DNA of 64,000 nucleotides from Agreia sp. Leaf283 (GCF_001422485.1 NZ_LMNF01000001.1:1091050-1155049), one strand, 5' to 3'. Shown: positions 42,045 through 49,784, counted from the first letter of the stretch. Notes: a model not told the origin generated them from the sequence alone. Numbers and translations: made by a program.

Positions 42045-42123
42045 TATCGCTGACAAAAACTAACCCGCCGGTATTTCCACGCCGTTGCCGCGTGTTACAT
42101 GCGTGTAAAATCTATCGCTGACA
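42045..42123. promoter_or_regulatory. Two TATCGCTGACA motifs in divergent promoter; candidate TetR operators
   Basis: TATCGCTGACA occurs at 42045-42055 and 42113-42123, each inside the longer direct repeat ATCTATCGCTGACA, 68 bases apart. Both fit TATC-N3-GAYA, an imperfect palindrome also found as TATCATCGATA upstream of the alpha/beta hydrolase at 44886. The gap separates the importer operon (minus) from the amidohydrolase-TetR operon (plus), so the TetR protein at 43416 is the likely binder. Confidence 0.55.
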
Positions 42124-42177
42124 GGTATTTGATAGATTGAGGGAAGAATTCAGACCCTTATTCCGAAAGTCGAGCCC

Positions 42178-43419
42178 ATGCCGCCCCTGCTGATCGCCAA
42201 CGCCCGAGTGATCGACGCACTCGCAGGAGAGCCCCGCGACGGGCAGGACATCCTGATCGACGACGGCACGATCGCCGCCATCGCGCCCACCGGCAGCCTG
42301 ACCATCGCCCAGGGGCTCTCGAGCCTGGAACGCATCGACGCCCACGGCCTCACGGTGATGCCCGGGTTCTTCGACTGTCACATCCACGCGAGCACCACGC
42401 CGGATCAGGGCGCACTCGAGGGCATCACCGAGGCCGAGAGTGCCAAGACCCTGCGCGCCGTGCCGCAGCTGCGGGCGACGCTGATGGCCGGTGTCACGAC
42501 GGCGCGCGACCTGGCCGGGGCGGATTCCGGGTTCCGGGACTCGCTCGAGGCCGGGGTCATTCCTGGCCCGAGGCTGCTGATCGCCCTGCGCATCCTCAGC
42601 ATCACCGGCGGGCACGGCGACTCGCGCGCGGTCAACGGCCTCGCGCTCGACTCCGGCCCGGGGGCGGGCGCGATCGCCGACTCGCCGCAGGAATTCGTTC
42701 GGATCACCCGCGAGGCGATCCGCGAGGGGGCCGACTGGATCAAGATCGCCGCGACCGGAGGCATGGGCAGCCCGCGCAGCCACCCCGAGGGCGGCGGCCT
42801 GAGCGAGAGCGAGATGCGGGCCGTCGTCGACGAGGCGAAGAGGCACGGCATCGCGGGCGTCGCGGCCCACGCCATCGGCACCGCGGGCATCGCCGCCGCC
42901 GTTCGGGCCGGCGTGCGCAGCATCGAGCACGGCTACCTCGTCGACGACGAGACCATCGAGGCGATGATCGAGCGGGGCACCGTGCTCGTTCCCACCCTGT
43001 CGACGCTCACCCGCGCGGTATCGCCGACGGCGGCGCCCTGGGTGGTCGCCAAAAGACGGCGCACCATCGAGCGGGCGGGGGAGCGCATCTCCGCCGCGCT
43101 CGCGGCGGGTGTTCAGGTCGCGCTCGGAACGGATGCGGGCATCGTGCCCCACGGCGACAACCTGCGCGAGCTCGGCCTGCTCGTCGATCACGGGCTCACG
43201 CCGATGCAGGCGATTCTTGCCGGAACGGCGAACGCGGCCCGGCTGAACGGACTCGACGACGAGGTGGGCACCCTCGAGGTCGGCAAGCGCGCCGATCTCG
43301 TCGCGACCAGCCTCGATCCGCTCGGCGACGTCCATTCGCTCGCCATGCCCCACGCGATGTCGTTGATAGTGCAAGCTGGAGACGTGATCACACGACCTTC
43401 GGAGACGGTGACGCGATGA
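42178..43419 (+). CDS. Metal-dependent amidohydrolase (imidazolonepropionase/prolidase-like)
   Basis: The 413-residue protein is an amidohydrolase with HxH metal ligands in VMPGFFDCHIHAST. The bridging-lysine region is WIKIAATGGMG, later histidines lie in GVAAHAIGTAG and RSIEHGYLVDDETI, and the catalytic aspartate is in VALGTDAGIVPHGDN. This is the arrangement of the imidazolonepropionase-like and Xaa-Pro/Xaa-Arg dipeptidase group. Short beta-strand segments at both ends form the usual composite sandwich. It has no signal peptide and would act on what the divergent peptide-type importer brings in. The TetR gene follows with a four-base overlap. Confidence 0.88.
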   Translation: MPPLLIANARVIDALAGEPRDGQDILIDDGTIAAIAPTGSLTIAQGLSSLERIDAHGLTVMPGFFDCHIHASTTPDQGALEGITEAESAKTLRAVPQLRATLMAGVTTARDLAGADSGFRDSLEAGVIPGPRLLIALRILSITGGHGDSRAVNGLALDSGPGAGAIADSPQEFVRITREAIREGADWIKIAATGGMGSPRSHPEGGGLSESEMRAVVDEAKRHGIAGVAAHAIGTAGIAAAVRAGVRSIEHGYLVDDETIEAMIERGTVLVPTLSTLTRAVSPTAAPWVVAKRRRTIERAGERISAALAAGVQVALGTDAGIVPHGDNLRELGLLVDHGLTPMQAILAGTANAARLNGLDDEVGTLEVGKRADLVATSLDPLGDVHSLAMPHAMSLIVQAGDVITRPSETVTR

Positions 43420-44162
43420 CGGCCGACGCACCGGTTCCCCTGCACGACGACGAGCGCACCGTGGTGCGCCGCCGGCCCGGCAGGCCGCGATCGGCCCCGA
43501 AGACGGCGCCCGACGCCAGCACGCGTGACGAGATCCTGGATGCTGCGGCCCGCCTGTTCGCCCAGCAGGGCTACGAGGGCACCACGACGCGCCAGATCGC
43601 CGAGCTCGTCGGTATCAAGCAGGCGTCGCTCTACTATCACTTCGCCGACAAGAGCAGCATCGTCGTCGCCCTGCTCGACGGAACGGTGTCGCCTTCGGTC
43701 AGCTTCTCCGATTGGCTCCGAGGCATCCAGGCCGGCCCGGAGGTCAAGCTCTACGCTCTCGCCGCGTACGACCTCGACGTGATCCTCAACGATCCGTGGA
43801 GCATGCACGAGCTCTACCGCATTCCCGACGTCGCCGCGAAAGAAGAAGAGAGCGGCCGCGTCGAGCTCACCGTGCTCCAGTCTCGCTACCTCGAGCTCGC
43901 GCGCGAGACCGCCCGGCTCGGATCGACGACCCCCGGCGCCCTGTCGGTGCCCGAGTCGGATCTCGTGCTGATCTTCGGGTTGGTCGAGAGCATCGTGGCG
44001 CAGCGGTACTGGGGTGGCCTCAGCGACCGGGCGGCCTATGCCGCGACCGTGCCCCGCGGCTGTCTTCGCCTGCTGGGCGTTCCGGAGCAGGCGATCGCCG
44101 GGGTGGCCGGCGAGGCGGGCCGGCTCATCGCGAGCTACCCCGGAGCCGCGCCCCGCCGCTAA
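43416..44162 (+). CDS. TetR-family transcriptional regulator
   Basis: The 248-residue protein has a basic N-terminal arm (VRRRPGRPRSAPKTAP). The TetR helix-turn-helix RDEILDAAARLFAQQGYEGTTT and QIAELVGIKQASLYYHFADKSS come next, then a helical ligand domain somewhat longer than average. The start overlaps the amidohydrolase stop (ATGA). It probably represses the divergent importer and its own operon, and perhaps the alpha/beta hydrolase, through the TATC-N3-GAYA motif. It converges tail to tail with that hydrolase, and the stop codons overlap. Confidence 0.92.
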   Translation: MTADAPVPLHDDERTVVRRRPGRPRSAPKTAPDASTRDEILDAAARLFAQQGYEGTTTRQIAELVGIKQASLYYHFADKSSIVVALLDGTVSPSVSFSDWLRGIQAGPEVKLYALAAYDLDVILNDPWSMHELYRIPDVAAKEEESGRVELTVLQSRYLELARETARLGSTTPGALSVPESDLVLIFGLVESIVAQRYWGGLSDRAAYAATVPRGCLRLLGVPEQAIAGVAGEAGRLIASYPGAAPRR

Positions 44163-44848
44163 GCGCCGAGCAGCTCCACCAGGAGATCGGCGAGCCGGTC
44201 GGGCATCGACAGGAACGGCGAGTGGTCGCTGTCGATCGAGACCGAGGTCGTCGCGCCGGCCGCCATGCGGCGCTGCACGTGCGGCGGAATCGCCCTGTCG
44301 TCGGTGCAGACGACGTAACTCGACGGGATGTCGCGCCACGCCGCATCCTGCACGCTCTGCTCGAACGACGCGAGCGACTGCGGCGCCAGGTCGCGGATCG
44401 CTTCGGCTGCGACGGCAGGCGGGCAGCGGTTGTAGAAGAGGCGGGCGGGGTCGACGGCGGAGATCGTGAGCCCGTCGTCGGAGATCGCCCAGTCGCTGTC
44501 GTCGCCCTCGTCGACCAGGTCGAGCAGCGTCTCGCCCACATCGGGCATGTAGGCCGTGAGGTAGACGATGCGGCTCACGCTGCTCGAGCCCGCGACGGCT
44601 TCGGTGGTGGGCATGCCGCCGTACGAATGACAGATCACCGTCACGGGTTCGTGCGCCGGCACGGCGTCGAGGGCGAAGCGGATCGCCTCGACGTCGGCGT
44701 GCAGGTCGCCGAGCTCGGGGGATGCGCTCGGCAGGTCGACCGTGGCGCACCGGATGCCTCGCGCGGCGAGGGCGCGTTCGAGCAGATGCCAGCTAGAGCC
44801 CCGGTGGCTGGCGCCGTGCACGAGGAGGACGTGGGGTGCGGTCATCAT
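44159..44848 (-). CDS. Alpha/beta hydrolase (esterase family)
   Basis: The 229-residue protein has the oxyanion HG motif in VLLVHGASHRGSSWH, the nucleophile elbow CHSYGGMP, the acid residue in VVCTDDRAIPPHVQ and the catalytic histidine in SIDSDHSPFLSMP. Spacing and length recall plant-type methylesterases (salicylate-binding-protein-2-like) and related bacterial esterases. ATG at 44848 or 44845 is the likely start; a GTG at 44857 is possible. It shares a promoter-proximal TATC-N3-GATA palindrome with the importer operon. A role in removing an ester from the imported compound is inference. Confidence 0.85.
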   Translation of the reverse strand: MMTAPHVLLVHGASHRGSSWHLLERALAARGIRCATVDLPSASPELGDLHADVEAIRFALDAVPAHEPVTVICHSYGGMPTTEAVAGSSSVSRIVYLTAYMPDVGETLLDLVDEGDDSDWAISDDGLTISAVDPARLFYNRCPPAVAAEAIRDLAPQSLASFEQSVQDAAWRDIPSSYVVCTDDRAIPPHVQRRMAAGATTSVSIDSDHSPFLSMPDRLADLLVELLGA

Positions 44849-44885
44849 GGGTTCCACTTCTGTCGGCGGACGGATGACATATTTC

Positions 44886-44896
44886 TATCATCGATA
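44886..44896. promoter_or_regulatory. TATC-N3-GATA palindrome upstream of the alpha/beta hydrolase gene
   Basis: TATCATCGATA (44886-44896) is a perfect palindromic half-site pair, flanked by C and G to make CTATC-N3-GATAG, about 40 bases upstream of the hydrolase start. It matches the TATC-N3-GAYA form found twice at 42045-42123. The remaining sequence to the photolyase gene at 45016 shows nothing further that I can name. Confidence 0.5.
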
Positions 44897-45015
44897 GTTA
44901 TCGACCGTTGCGTGCGGGTGGCCTTCGGCGCATTTGGCGGATCGGCCGCTTCGTCGTTCGCGGCGCCGTTGTCAACGCCACCGTGCGGGGCGGCCTGCGC
45001 GCCTAGCCTGAGGCC

Positions 45016-46500
45016 GTGACGACCCCGACTCCCGCCCCGCGCACCCGCTGGATCTTCGCCGGACAGCTCGGCCCCATCTTCGACGACGGCGGCCCGATGA
45101 TGATCGTCGAGGCGCGCTCGGTCTTCGGCCGTCGCCCCATGCACCGGGCCAAGGCCCACCTGCTGCTGTCGGCGATGAGGCACCGTGCCGCGGAGCTCGG
45201 CGACCGGGTCGAGTACCTCCGGGTCGACCGCTACTCCGAGGCGGTCGACGGGCGCGACGACCTCGAGGTCATCGACCCCACCTCCTGGTCCGCTCGCCGC
45301 ATCGTGCGCGACCGAGGCATTCACATTCTGCCGAGCCGCGGCTTCGTCACGAGCGAGACCGACTTCGCCGCATGGGCGGACTCCCGTGTCGGCAAGCGCC
45401 TGTTGCTCGAGGACTTCTACCGGGGCGTGCGCGAGCGCACCGGAATTCTGATGCGTGGTGACCAGCCCGAGGGCGGCAAGTTCAACTACGACCATGACAA
45501 CCGCACCCCGCCCCCGAAGAACGCGCCCGGCCTCGGGTTGCCCGACCCGTGGTGGCCGGTCGAAGACGAGATCGACGACGAGGTTCGAGCCGACCTCGAC
45601 CGGTGGCAGCGCGACGGAGTCGTTCAGCTCGTGGGCGACGACGGCCCTCGCCGTTTCGCCGCCACCGCGGCCGAGGCCGAGCGGGCCCTCGCCGACTTCG
45701 TCGAGGTGCGGCTGAACGACTTCGGCCCCTTCGAAGACGCCATGCTCACGGGCGACTGGACGATGGCGCACTCCCTGCTCAGCGCCCCCATGAACCTCGG
45801 CCTGCTCGACCCGCTTCAGGCGATCGACACTGTCGTCGCCGAGTACCACGCCGGCCGCGCGCCGCTGCCGAGCGTCGAGGGCTTCGTGCGCCAGATCATG
45901 GGGTGGCGCGACTACGTCTGGCACCTCTACTGGCACCTGGGCGAGGGCTATCGCACGAGCAACAACGCCTTGGATGCCCACACCCCGTTGCCCGAGGCCT
46001 TCCGGCTTCTCGACGCGGCGGCCATCCGGTCGAACTGTCTGAGCCAGACGATCGACGGGATGCGAACGCACGGCTGGGCCCATCACATCCAGCGCCTGAT
46101 GGTGCTCGGAAACTGGGCGCTGCAGCACGGCTACGACCCGGTGGAGCTGAACGACTGGTTCGTCGACATGTTCGTCGACGGAACGCCGTGGGTTATGCCC
46201 GCGAACGTGATCGGCATGTCGCAGCACGCCGACGGAGGCATCGTCGCCACGAAGCCCTACGCGTCGGGCGGGGCGTACATCGACCGCATGTCGGACTACT
46301 GCGGGGGATGCGTGTTCAATCCGAAGGTGCGGCTGGGCGAGGAAGCCTGTCCGTTCACCGCCGGGTACTGGGCGTTCCTCGACCGGGTCGAGCCGCGCAT
46401 CCGGCACAACCACCGCATGGCCCAGCCGCTCAGCGGGCTGCGGCGCCTCGCCGATCGCGAGGCGGTGGTCGACCAGGAGCGGCACCGCGAGGAGTGGTGA
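45016..46500 (+). CDS. Cryptochrome/photolyase family protein, FeS type (FeS-BCP, PhrB-like)
   Basis: The 494-residue protein starts WIFAGQLGP and continues through the alpha/beta antenna-domain part to the FAD-binding helical domain: VRQIMGWRDYVWHLYW, GMRTHGWAHHIQRLMVLGNW and VELNDWFVDMFVDGTPWVMPANVIGMS. Four cysteines in the C-terminal part (SNCLSQ, YCGGCVF, EEACPFT) fit the [4Fe-4S] ligands of prokaryotic 6-4 photolyases. It repairs UV-induced 6-4 photoproducts using blue light. It stands apart from the catabolic clusters. The GTG at 45016 is the only start that keeps the N-terminal strand. Confidence 0.92.
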   Translation: MTTPTPAPRTRWIFAGQLGPIFDDGGPMMIVEARSVFGRRPMHRAKAHLLLSAMRHRAAELGDRVEYLRVDRYSEAVDGRDDLEVIDPTSWSARRIVRDRGIHILPSRGFVTSETDFAAWADSRVGKRLLLEDFYRGVRERTGILMRGDQPEGGKFNYDHDNRTPPPKNAPGLGLPDPWWPVEDEIDDEVRADLDRWQRDGVVQLVGDDGPRRFAATAAEAERALADFVEVRLNDFGPFEDAMLTGDWTMAHSLLSAPMNLGLLDPLQAIDTVVAEYHAGRAPLPSVEGFVRQIMGWRDYVWHLYWHLGEGYRTSNNALDAHTPLPEAFRLLDAAAIRSNCLSQTIDGMRTHGWAHHIQRLMVLGNWALQHGYDPVELNDWFVDMFVDGTPWVMPANVIGMSQHADGGIVATKPYASGGAYIDRMSDYCGGCVFNPKVRLGEEACPFTAGYWAFLDRVEPRIRHNHRMAQPLSGLRRLADREAVVDQERHREEW

Positions 46501-46527
46501 GCGGGCAGGTTCGGTAGGGTGCCACGT

Positions 46528-46917
46528 ATGAGCTACACGACGACCGGGCCCCGCATGTCCTTCGGCACCGCGATCAGCACGGGCTTCCGAAGGTACGCCG
46601 AGTTCACGGGCCGATCCGGCGTCGCGGAGTTCTGGTGGTTCATGCTCTTCGTCGTGCTGGTGAACTCGGCGGCGAAAGCGCTCGACTCCTCGCTCCTCGG
46701 AGCGGACAGTGGCGACGCCGGACTCTTCGCGACGCTGTGGGCGCTCGGCACCGTGGTTCCTGTGCTCGCCATCGCGGTGCGTCGCCTGCGCGACGGCGGC
46801 AACCGCTGGACCCAGCTGTTCTGGCTGCTGCTGCCGATCGCCGGGCTGATCGTGATCATCATCCGATTCTGCGATCCGTCGAAGCCGGCCGCAGTGCAGG
46901 ACGAGCCGGTCATCTGA
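46528..46917 (+). CDS. DUF805 family membrane protein
   Basis: The 129-residue protein has the DUF805 pattern: RYAEFTGRSGVAEFWWFMLF with the aromatic FWWF, then AVRRLRDGGNRWTQLFWLLLPIAG and a final hydrophobic segment ending DPSKPA. About three membrane segments are visible. The function of the family is unknown. The ATG at 46528 was chosen over the GTG at 46519 because it places TAGGG at a suitable distance. It lies 27 bases after the photolyase gene and is followed by an AT-rich stretch and a strong hairpin. Confidence 0.86.
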   Translation: MSYTTTGPRMSFGTAISTGFRRYAEFTGRSGVAEFWWFMLFVVLVNSAAKALDSSLLGADSGDAGLFATLWALGTVVPVLAIAVRRLRDGGNRWTQLFWLLLPIAGLIVIIIRFCDPSKPAAVQDEPVI

Positions 46918-46973
46918 GATATTACCGATACATTATGGCTTGCATTACTCACTCCGAGTGTTATATTCAAGTC

Positions 46974-47012
46974 AGAAGCGCCGACCCAACCCCCAAATAG
47001 GTCGGCGCTTCT
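46974..47012 (+). terminator. Strong hairpin in an AT-rich gap after the DUF805 gene
   Basis: AGAAGCGCCGACC (46974-46986) and GGTCGGCGCTTCT (47000-47012) pair perfectly over 13 bp with a 13-base loop. The 55 bases before it are unusually AT-rich for this genome. They contain TTGCAT and TATATT 16 bases apart, so a short transcript starting at the stem is also conceivable. A 21-codon ATG frame (46935-47000) ends inside the stem. Terminator of the DUF805 transcript is the simplest reading. Confidence 0.65.
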
Positions 47013-47083
47013 CTGCGTTCGACCACTGGCGCGATGGAAGATACGGACCATCCTGGTCGGGGTCTTCCCTGGACAGGGGACTG

Positions 47084-47111
47084 TTACAGACCGTCACGGT
47101 TTCGGTAGCGT
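47084..47111 (+). promoter_or_regulatory. Candidate promoter of the Excalibur lipoprotein gene
   Basis: TTACAG (47084-47089) and TAGCGT (47106-47111) are 16 bases apart, close to the actinobacterial housekeeping pattern, and lie about 60 bases upstream of the ATG at 47173. The gene has a strong CAGGGGGA ribosome site. Confidence 0.4.
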
Positions 47112-47172
47112 CGCAGAGACGCCCGGTTCGGCCATGCAGTGCCGACAATGCCCGGAGCGTCAGGGGGACTTC

Positions 47173-47787
47173 ATGTCGTATTCGCGTGCGCGCTCGATGA
47201 TGATCGGTGTCGCGCTCGCGGCGACCGTGCTGGTGACGGCGTCGTGCGCATCCGGTGCCCCGACGGCCGGCACGGCCCAGCCGGCAGGACTCGTGGCCAA
47301 GACGACCGCGACGGCCAGCGCCAAACCGACGCCCAAGCCGGTCGTGGTCGTGACCAACGTCGACGTGGCGGAGCCCATCCCGTTCGCCGCCGTTTCGGTC
47401 GACGATGCGAACCTCGATGTCGGCCAGAACGTCATCTCCACCGCCGGGGCGGAGGGCACGAAGGTCACGACCTGGGCCGTGACGACCGTCGACGGCGTCG
47501 AGACCGGGCGCACAGTGGTGACGACCACGACGAGCGTCGCGCCCGTCGACCAGGTGACCTCTGTGGGCACGCGCGTGCCGCCGCCGCCCGCGCCCGAGCC
47601 CGCACCCGTCGCCGATGGTGGCGGCTGCGACTCGAACTACTCCGGGCCCTGCGTTCCCATCGCGTCGGATGTGGACTGCGCGGGCGGATCGGGCAACGGC
47701 CCCGCGTATGTGGCCGGCCCCGTCTTCGTCGTGGGCTCCGACATCTACGATCTCGACAGAGACGGCGACGGCGTCGCGTGCGACTAG
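47173..47787 (+). CDS. Secreted lipoprotein with G5-like and Excalibur calcium-binding domains
   Basis: The 204-residue precursor has a signal sequence with a hydrophobic stretch and a lipobox-like TASC, then a Thr/Ala/Pro-rich spacer. A G5-like domain follows (AEPIPFAAVSVDDANLDVG, then GTKVTTWAVTTVDGVETGR). A Pro-rich linker leads to a C-terminal Excalibur motif ending DLDRDGDGVACD, with two further cysteines in CDSNYSGPCVP. Such proteins sit at the outer membrane face or cell wall and bind calcium; their cell-wall role is poorly defined. The ATG at 47173 follows CAGGGGGA. The gene converges with the Gfo/Idh gene, the two stop codons overlapping in CTAG. Confidence 0.87.
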   Translation: MSYSRARSMMIGVALAATVLVTASCASGAPTAGTAQPAGLVAKTTATASAKPTPKPVVVVTNVDVAEPIPFAAVSVDDANLDVGQNVISTAGAEGTKVTTWAVTTVDGVETGRTVVTTTTSVAPVDQVTSVGTRVPPPPAPEPAPVADGGGCDSNYSGPCVPIASDVDCAGGSGNGPAYVAGPVFVVGSDIYDLDRDGDGVACD

Positions 47788-48908
47788 CGCTCGCCGGCTG
47801 AGCCGACGGGGGAGCCTTCGGCCAGGTCGCGCAGCGGCACGAGAGCCGGCCTCTCTGTCGTGCTCTCGATCACGATGGTCTCGCGGCCCGCAGACGAGCG
47901 CAGGATCGCATCCATGACCTCGAGCACGTGCAGGGCCAGGCGACCGGATGCGCGGTGCGGCCGGTCCTCGACGATCGCCTCGGCGAGGTCGGCGAGCCCG
48001 ACGCCCCGGCCCGCGTCGACGAAGCCCGCGGCATCCGGAACCGTCACCCACTCGTCGTTCTCGCTGGTGGCGATCTCGACCGGCTTCGAGAAATGGTTGG
48101 GATCGGGGACCGCCATCGTTCCCGCGGTGCCGAAGACCTCGAAGAGGGGCGAGCGCGTCTTCCACACCTCGAAGCTCACGGTGACGGTCGACGTGACGCC
48201 GCCGACGTGGTCGAGCAGCGCGGTGATGTGCGTGTCGACGCCCACCTCGATCGGGGTGCCGGCGGCCGGCCCGGTCTCGATCGTTCGAGGGCGCGCCGAG
48301 CGCACGGCGAGCCCCGAGACGCTCGCGATGGGGCCGAACAGGTGCACGAGGGCGGTGAGGTAGTACGGCCCCATGTCGAGGAGCGGCCCGCCGCCGGGCT
48401 GGTAGTAGAAGGCCGGGGCCGGGTGCCAGCGTTCGTGGCCGGGAGCCGACCAGAAGACGTTCGCCGCGAACGGTTCTCCGATCGCACCGGAGTCGAGGGT
48501 CTGCCTCGCCGTCTGGATGCCGGTGCCCAGCACGGTGTCGGGCGCGCTGCCGTAGCGCAGTCCGAGCGACTCGGCCAGGTCGAGCATGGGCGCGGCCTCT
48601 GCGGGGTTCAGACCGAGCGGCTTCTCGGCGAACACGTGCTTGCCCGCGCGCAGGGCCCGGGTTCCGACCTCGACGTGCGCGGCCGGGATCGTGAGGTTGA
48701 GCACCGCATCGACACCGGGGTCGGCGATCAGCTCGTCGACGGTGAGGGCGCGAACACCCTCGTGGGCCGCGGCGACCTCGCGCGCGCGATCCATGTCGAG
48801 ATCGGCGACGGCCACGACGGTGAGGCCCGGCAGCTTCGGCATGCTCGCGAAGTACTGCTCGCTGATCTTGCCGACCCCGATGATTCCGATGTTCAGCGTG
48901 CTGCCCAC
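47784..48908 (-). CDS. Gfo/Idh/MocA-family oxidoreductase
   Basis: The 374-residue protein has the Rossmann start NIGIIGVGKISEQYFAS, the catalytic EKP in HVFAEKPLGLNPAEA and the second-domain landmarks GGGPLLDMGPYYLTALVHLFGP. Unlike the relative at 10933, the key lysine is present. These NAD(P) enzymes often act at C3 of glycosides or on inositols. It follows a ThuA-domain gene with a 16-base overlap starting from GTG 48908. The ThuA plus Gfo/Idh pair is known from trehalose and keto-sugar catabolism in rhizobia (ThuA/ThuB). The pair is divergent from a LacI gene. Confidence 0.9.
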   Translation of the reverse strand: MGSTLNIGIIGVGKISEQYFASMPKLPGLTVVAVADLDMDRAREVAAAHEGVRALTVDELIADPGVDAVLNLTIPAAHVEVGTRALRAGKHVFAEKPLGLNPAEAAPMLDLAESLGLRYGSAPDTVLGTGIQTARQTLDSGAIGEPFAANVFWSAPGHERWHPAPAFYYQPGGGPLLDMGPYYLTALVHLFGPIASVSGLAVRSARPRTIETGPAAGTPIEVGVDTHITALLDHVGGVTSTVTVSFEVWKTRSPLFEVFGTAGTMAVPDPNHFSKPVEIATSENDEWVTVPDAAGFVDAGRGVGLADLAEAIVEDRPHRASGRLALHVLEVMDAILRSSAGRETIVIESTTERPALVPLRDLAEGSPVGSAGER

Positions 48909-49609
48909 AGCAGCCCCCTCTCGATGATGGTTCTCACGTTCGTGTCCTGCAGGATCTCGACCCGGTGCCCCGGCGTCGAGACGAAGATGCGCCCCGCGCC
49001 CCACTGCCTGGTCCAGATGGCCGGCGAGGTGACGGGCCGGTTCCAGGGATCCCACGGGCGAACGGCCTGAGTGGTGGTCGCGAGAACGTCGTTGTAGTCG
49101 TCGTGCAGAACCCAGTACTGCTCGGTCACGAGCTCGAAGTCGGCGATGCCCTGCGTGATCGGGTGCTCGGCCGCGGCCGCAGTCATCTCGATGCGGTGGG
49201 GCATGTAGTTGTCGGACTGCTCGCCCGTGCGCTCGTCGGGGTGCTTGCCCGGATGCGACGCGAACTGCCCGCCGATCATCTGCAGGTAGTCGGAGTTGTT
49301 GCGATACGAGTCGGCGATGCCGCCGTGCCAGCCGGCCAGGCCGGTTCCGCTCTCGACGGCCGCGCGGAGGCCCTCGAACTCCTCTTTCTCGATGGTGTTC
49401 ATGGTGTTGGCCTGAACGATCAGGTCGACTTCGGCCATGGCGTCTGCGTCGGCGTAGACGGCGGGGGACTCCTCGACGCGCACGGTGAAGCCGTTCTGTT
49501 CGAGGAACGGGATGAACAGCTCGGTGGCCTCCACGGGCTGGTGGCCGTCCCAGCCGCCGCGCACGACCAGCACTGTCTTCGGAATGGGGTGAGGGGGCTG
49601 ATCGGTCAT
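48893..49609 (-). CDS. ThuA-like domain protein (trehalose-utilisation type)
   Basis: The 238-residue protein shows the class I glutamine-amidotransferase-like fold of the ThuA family: VLVVRGGWDGHQPVEATELF at the start, GLAGWHGGIADSYRNNSDY, IGGQFASHPGK, and DYNDVLATTTQAVRPWD before GAGRIFVSTPGH. The ATG at 49609 follows GAAGGACG. ThuA proteins act on 3-keto-disaccharide metabolism together with a Gfo/Idh enzyme, here the next gene. The substrate in this organism is unknown. A TTGCGCAA operator lies 43 bases upstream, so the LacI protein encoded divergently probably controls it. Confidence 0.88.
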   Translation of the reverse strand: MTDQPPHPIPKTVLVVRGGWDGHQPVEATELFIPFLEQNGFTVRVEESPAVYADADAMAEVDLIVQANTMNTIEKEEFEGLRAAVESGTGLAGWHGGIADSYRNNSDYLQMIGGQFASHPGKHPDERTGEQSDNYMPHRIEMTAAAAEHPITQGIADFELVTEQYWVLHDDYNDVLATTTQAVRPWDPWNRPVTSPAIWTRQWGAGRIFVSTPGHRVEILQDTNVRTIIERGLLWAAR

Positions 49610-49651
49610 CGTCGTCCTTCGGTTCGGGGCCTGTCGCATCCGCATCGAAAG

Positions 49652-49659
49652 TTGCGCAA
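49652..49659. promoter_or_regulatory. TTGCGCAA operator upstream of the ThuA operon
   Basis: The palindrome TTGCGCAA lies in AAAGTTGCGCAAAT (49648-49661), 43 bases before the ThuA start. It is identical to the core at 49757-49764 beside the divergent LacI gene. It is a natural binding site for that repressor. Confidence 0.65.
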
Positions 49660-49756
49660 ATCGTCACCGGATGCGAAGCGGACTCCATTGTGGTCGTGCC
49701 GGTCGGCCTGCACAAGTGGTCGTGCGAAGCGACATGAGTCGATTTTCCTTCGAAAC

Positions 49757-49778
49757 TTGCGCAACTGCTCCGTAGAAT
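49757..49778 (+). promoter_or_regulatory. LacI operator and -10 element of a leaderless lacI-type gene
   Basis: TTGCGCAA (49757-49764, in AACTTGCGCAACTG) is followed by the -10 hexamer TAGAAT at 49773-49778. Seven bases further is the GTG at 49785, so the transcript probably starts at the start codon. The operator falls in the -35/-10 spacer, the position for autorepression. Confidence 0.6.
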
Positions 49779-49784
49779 CAGGGG

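Noticed and set aside
46935-47000. A 21-codon ATG frame in the AT-rich gap as a real peptide gene
   Set aside because: There is no ribosome site before it and it ends inside a 13-bp stem. I keep it only as part of the hairpin description.
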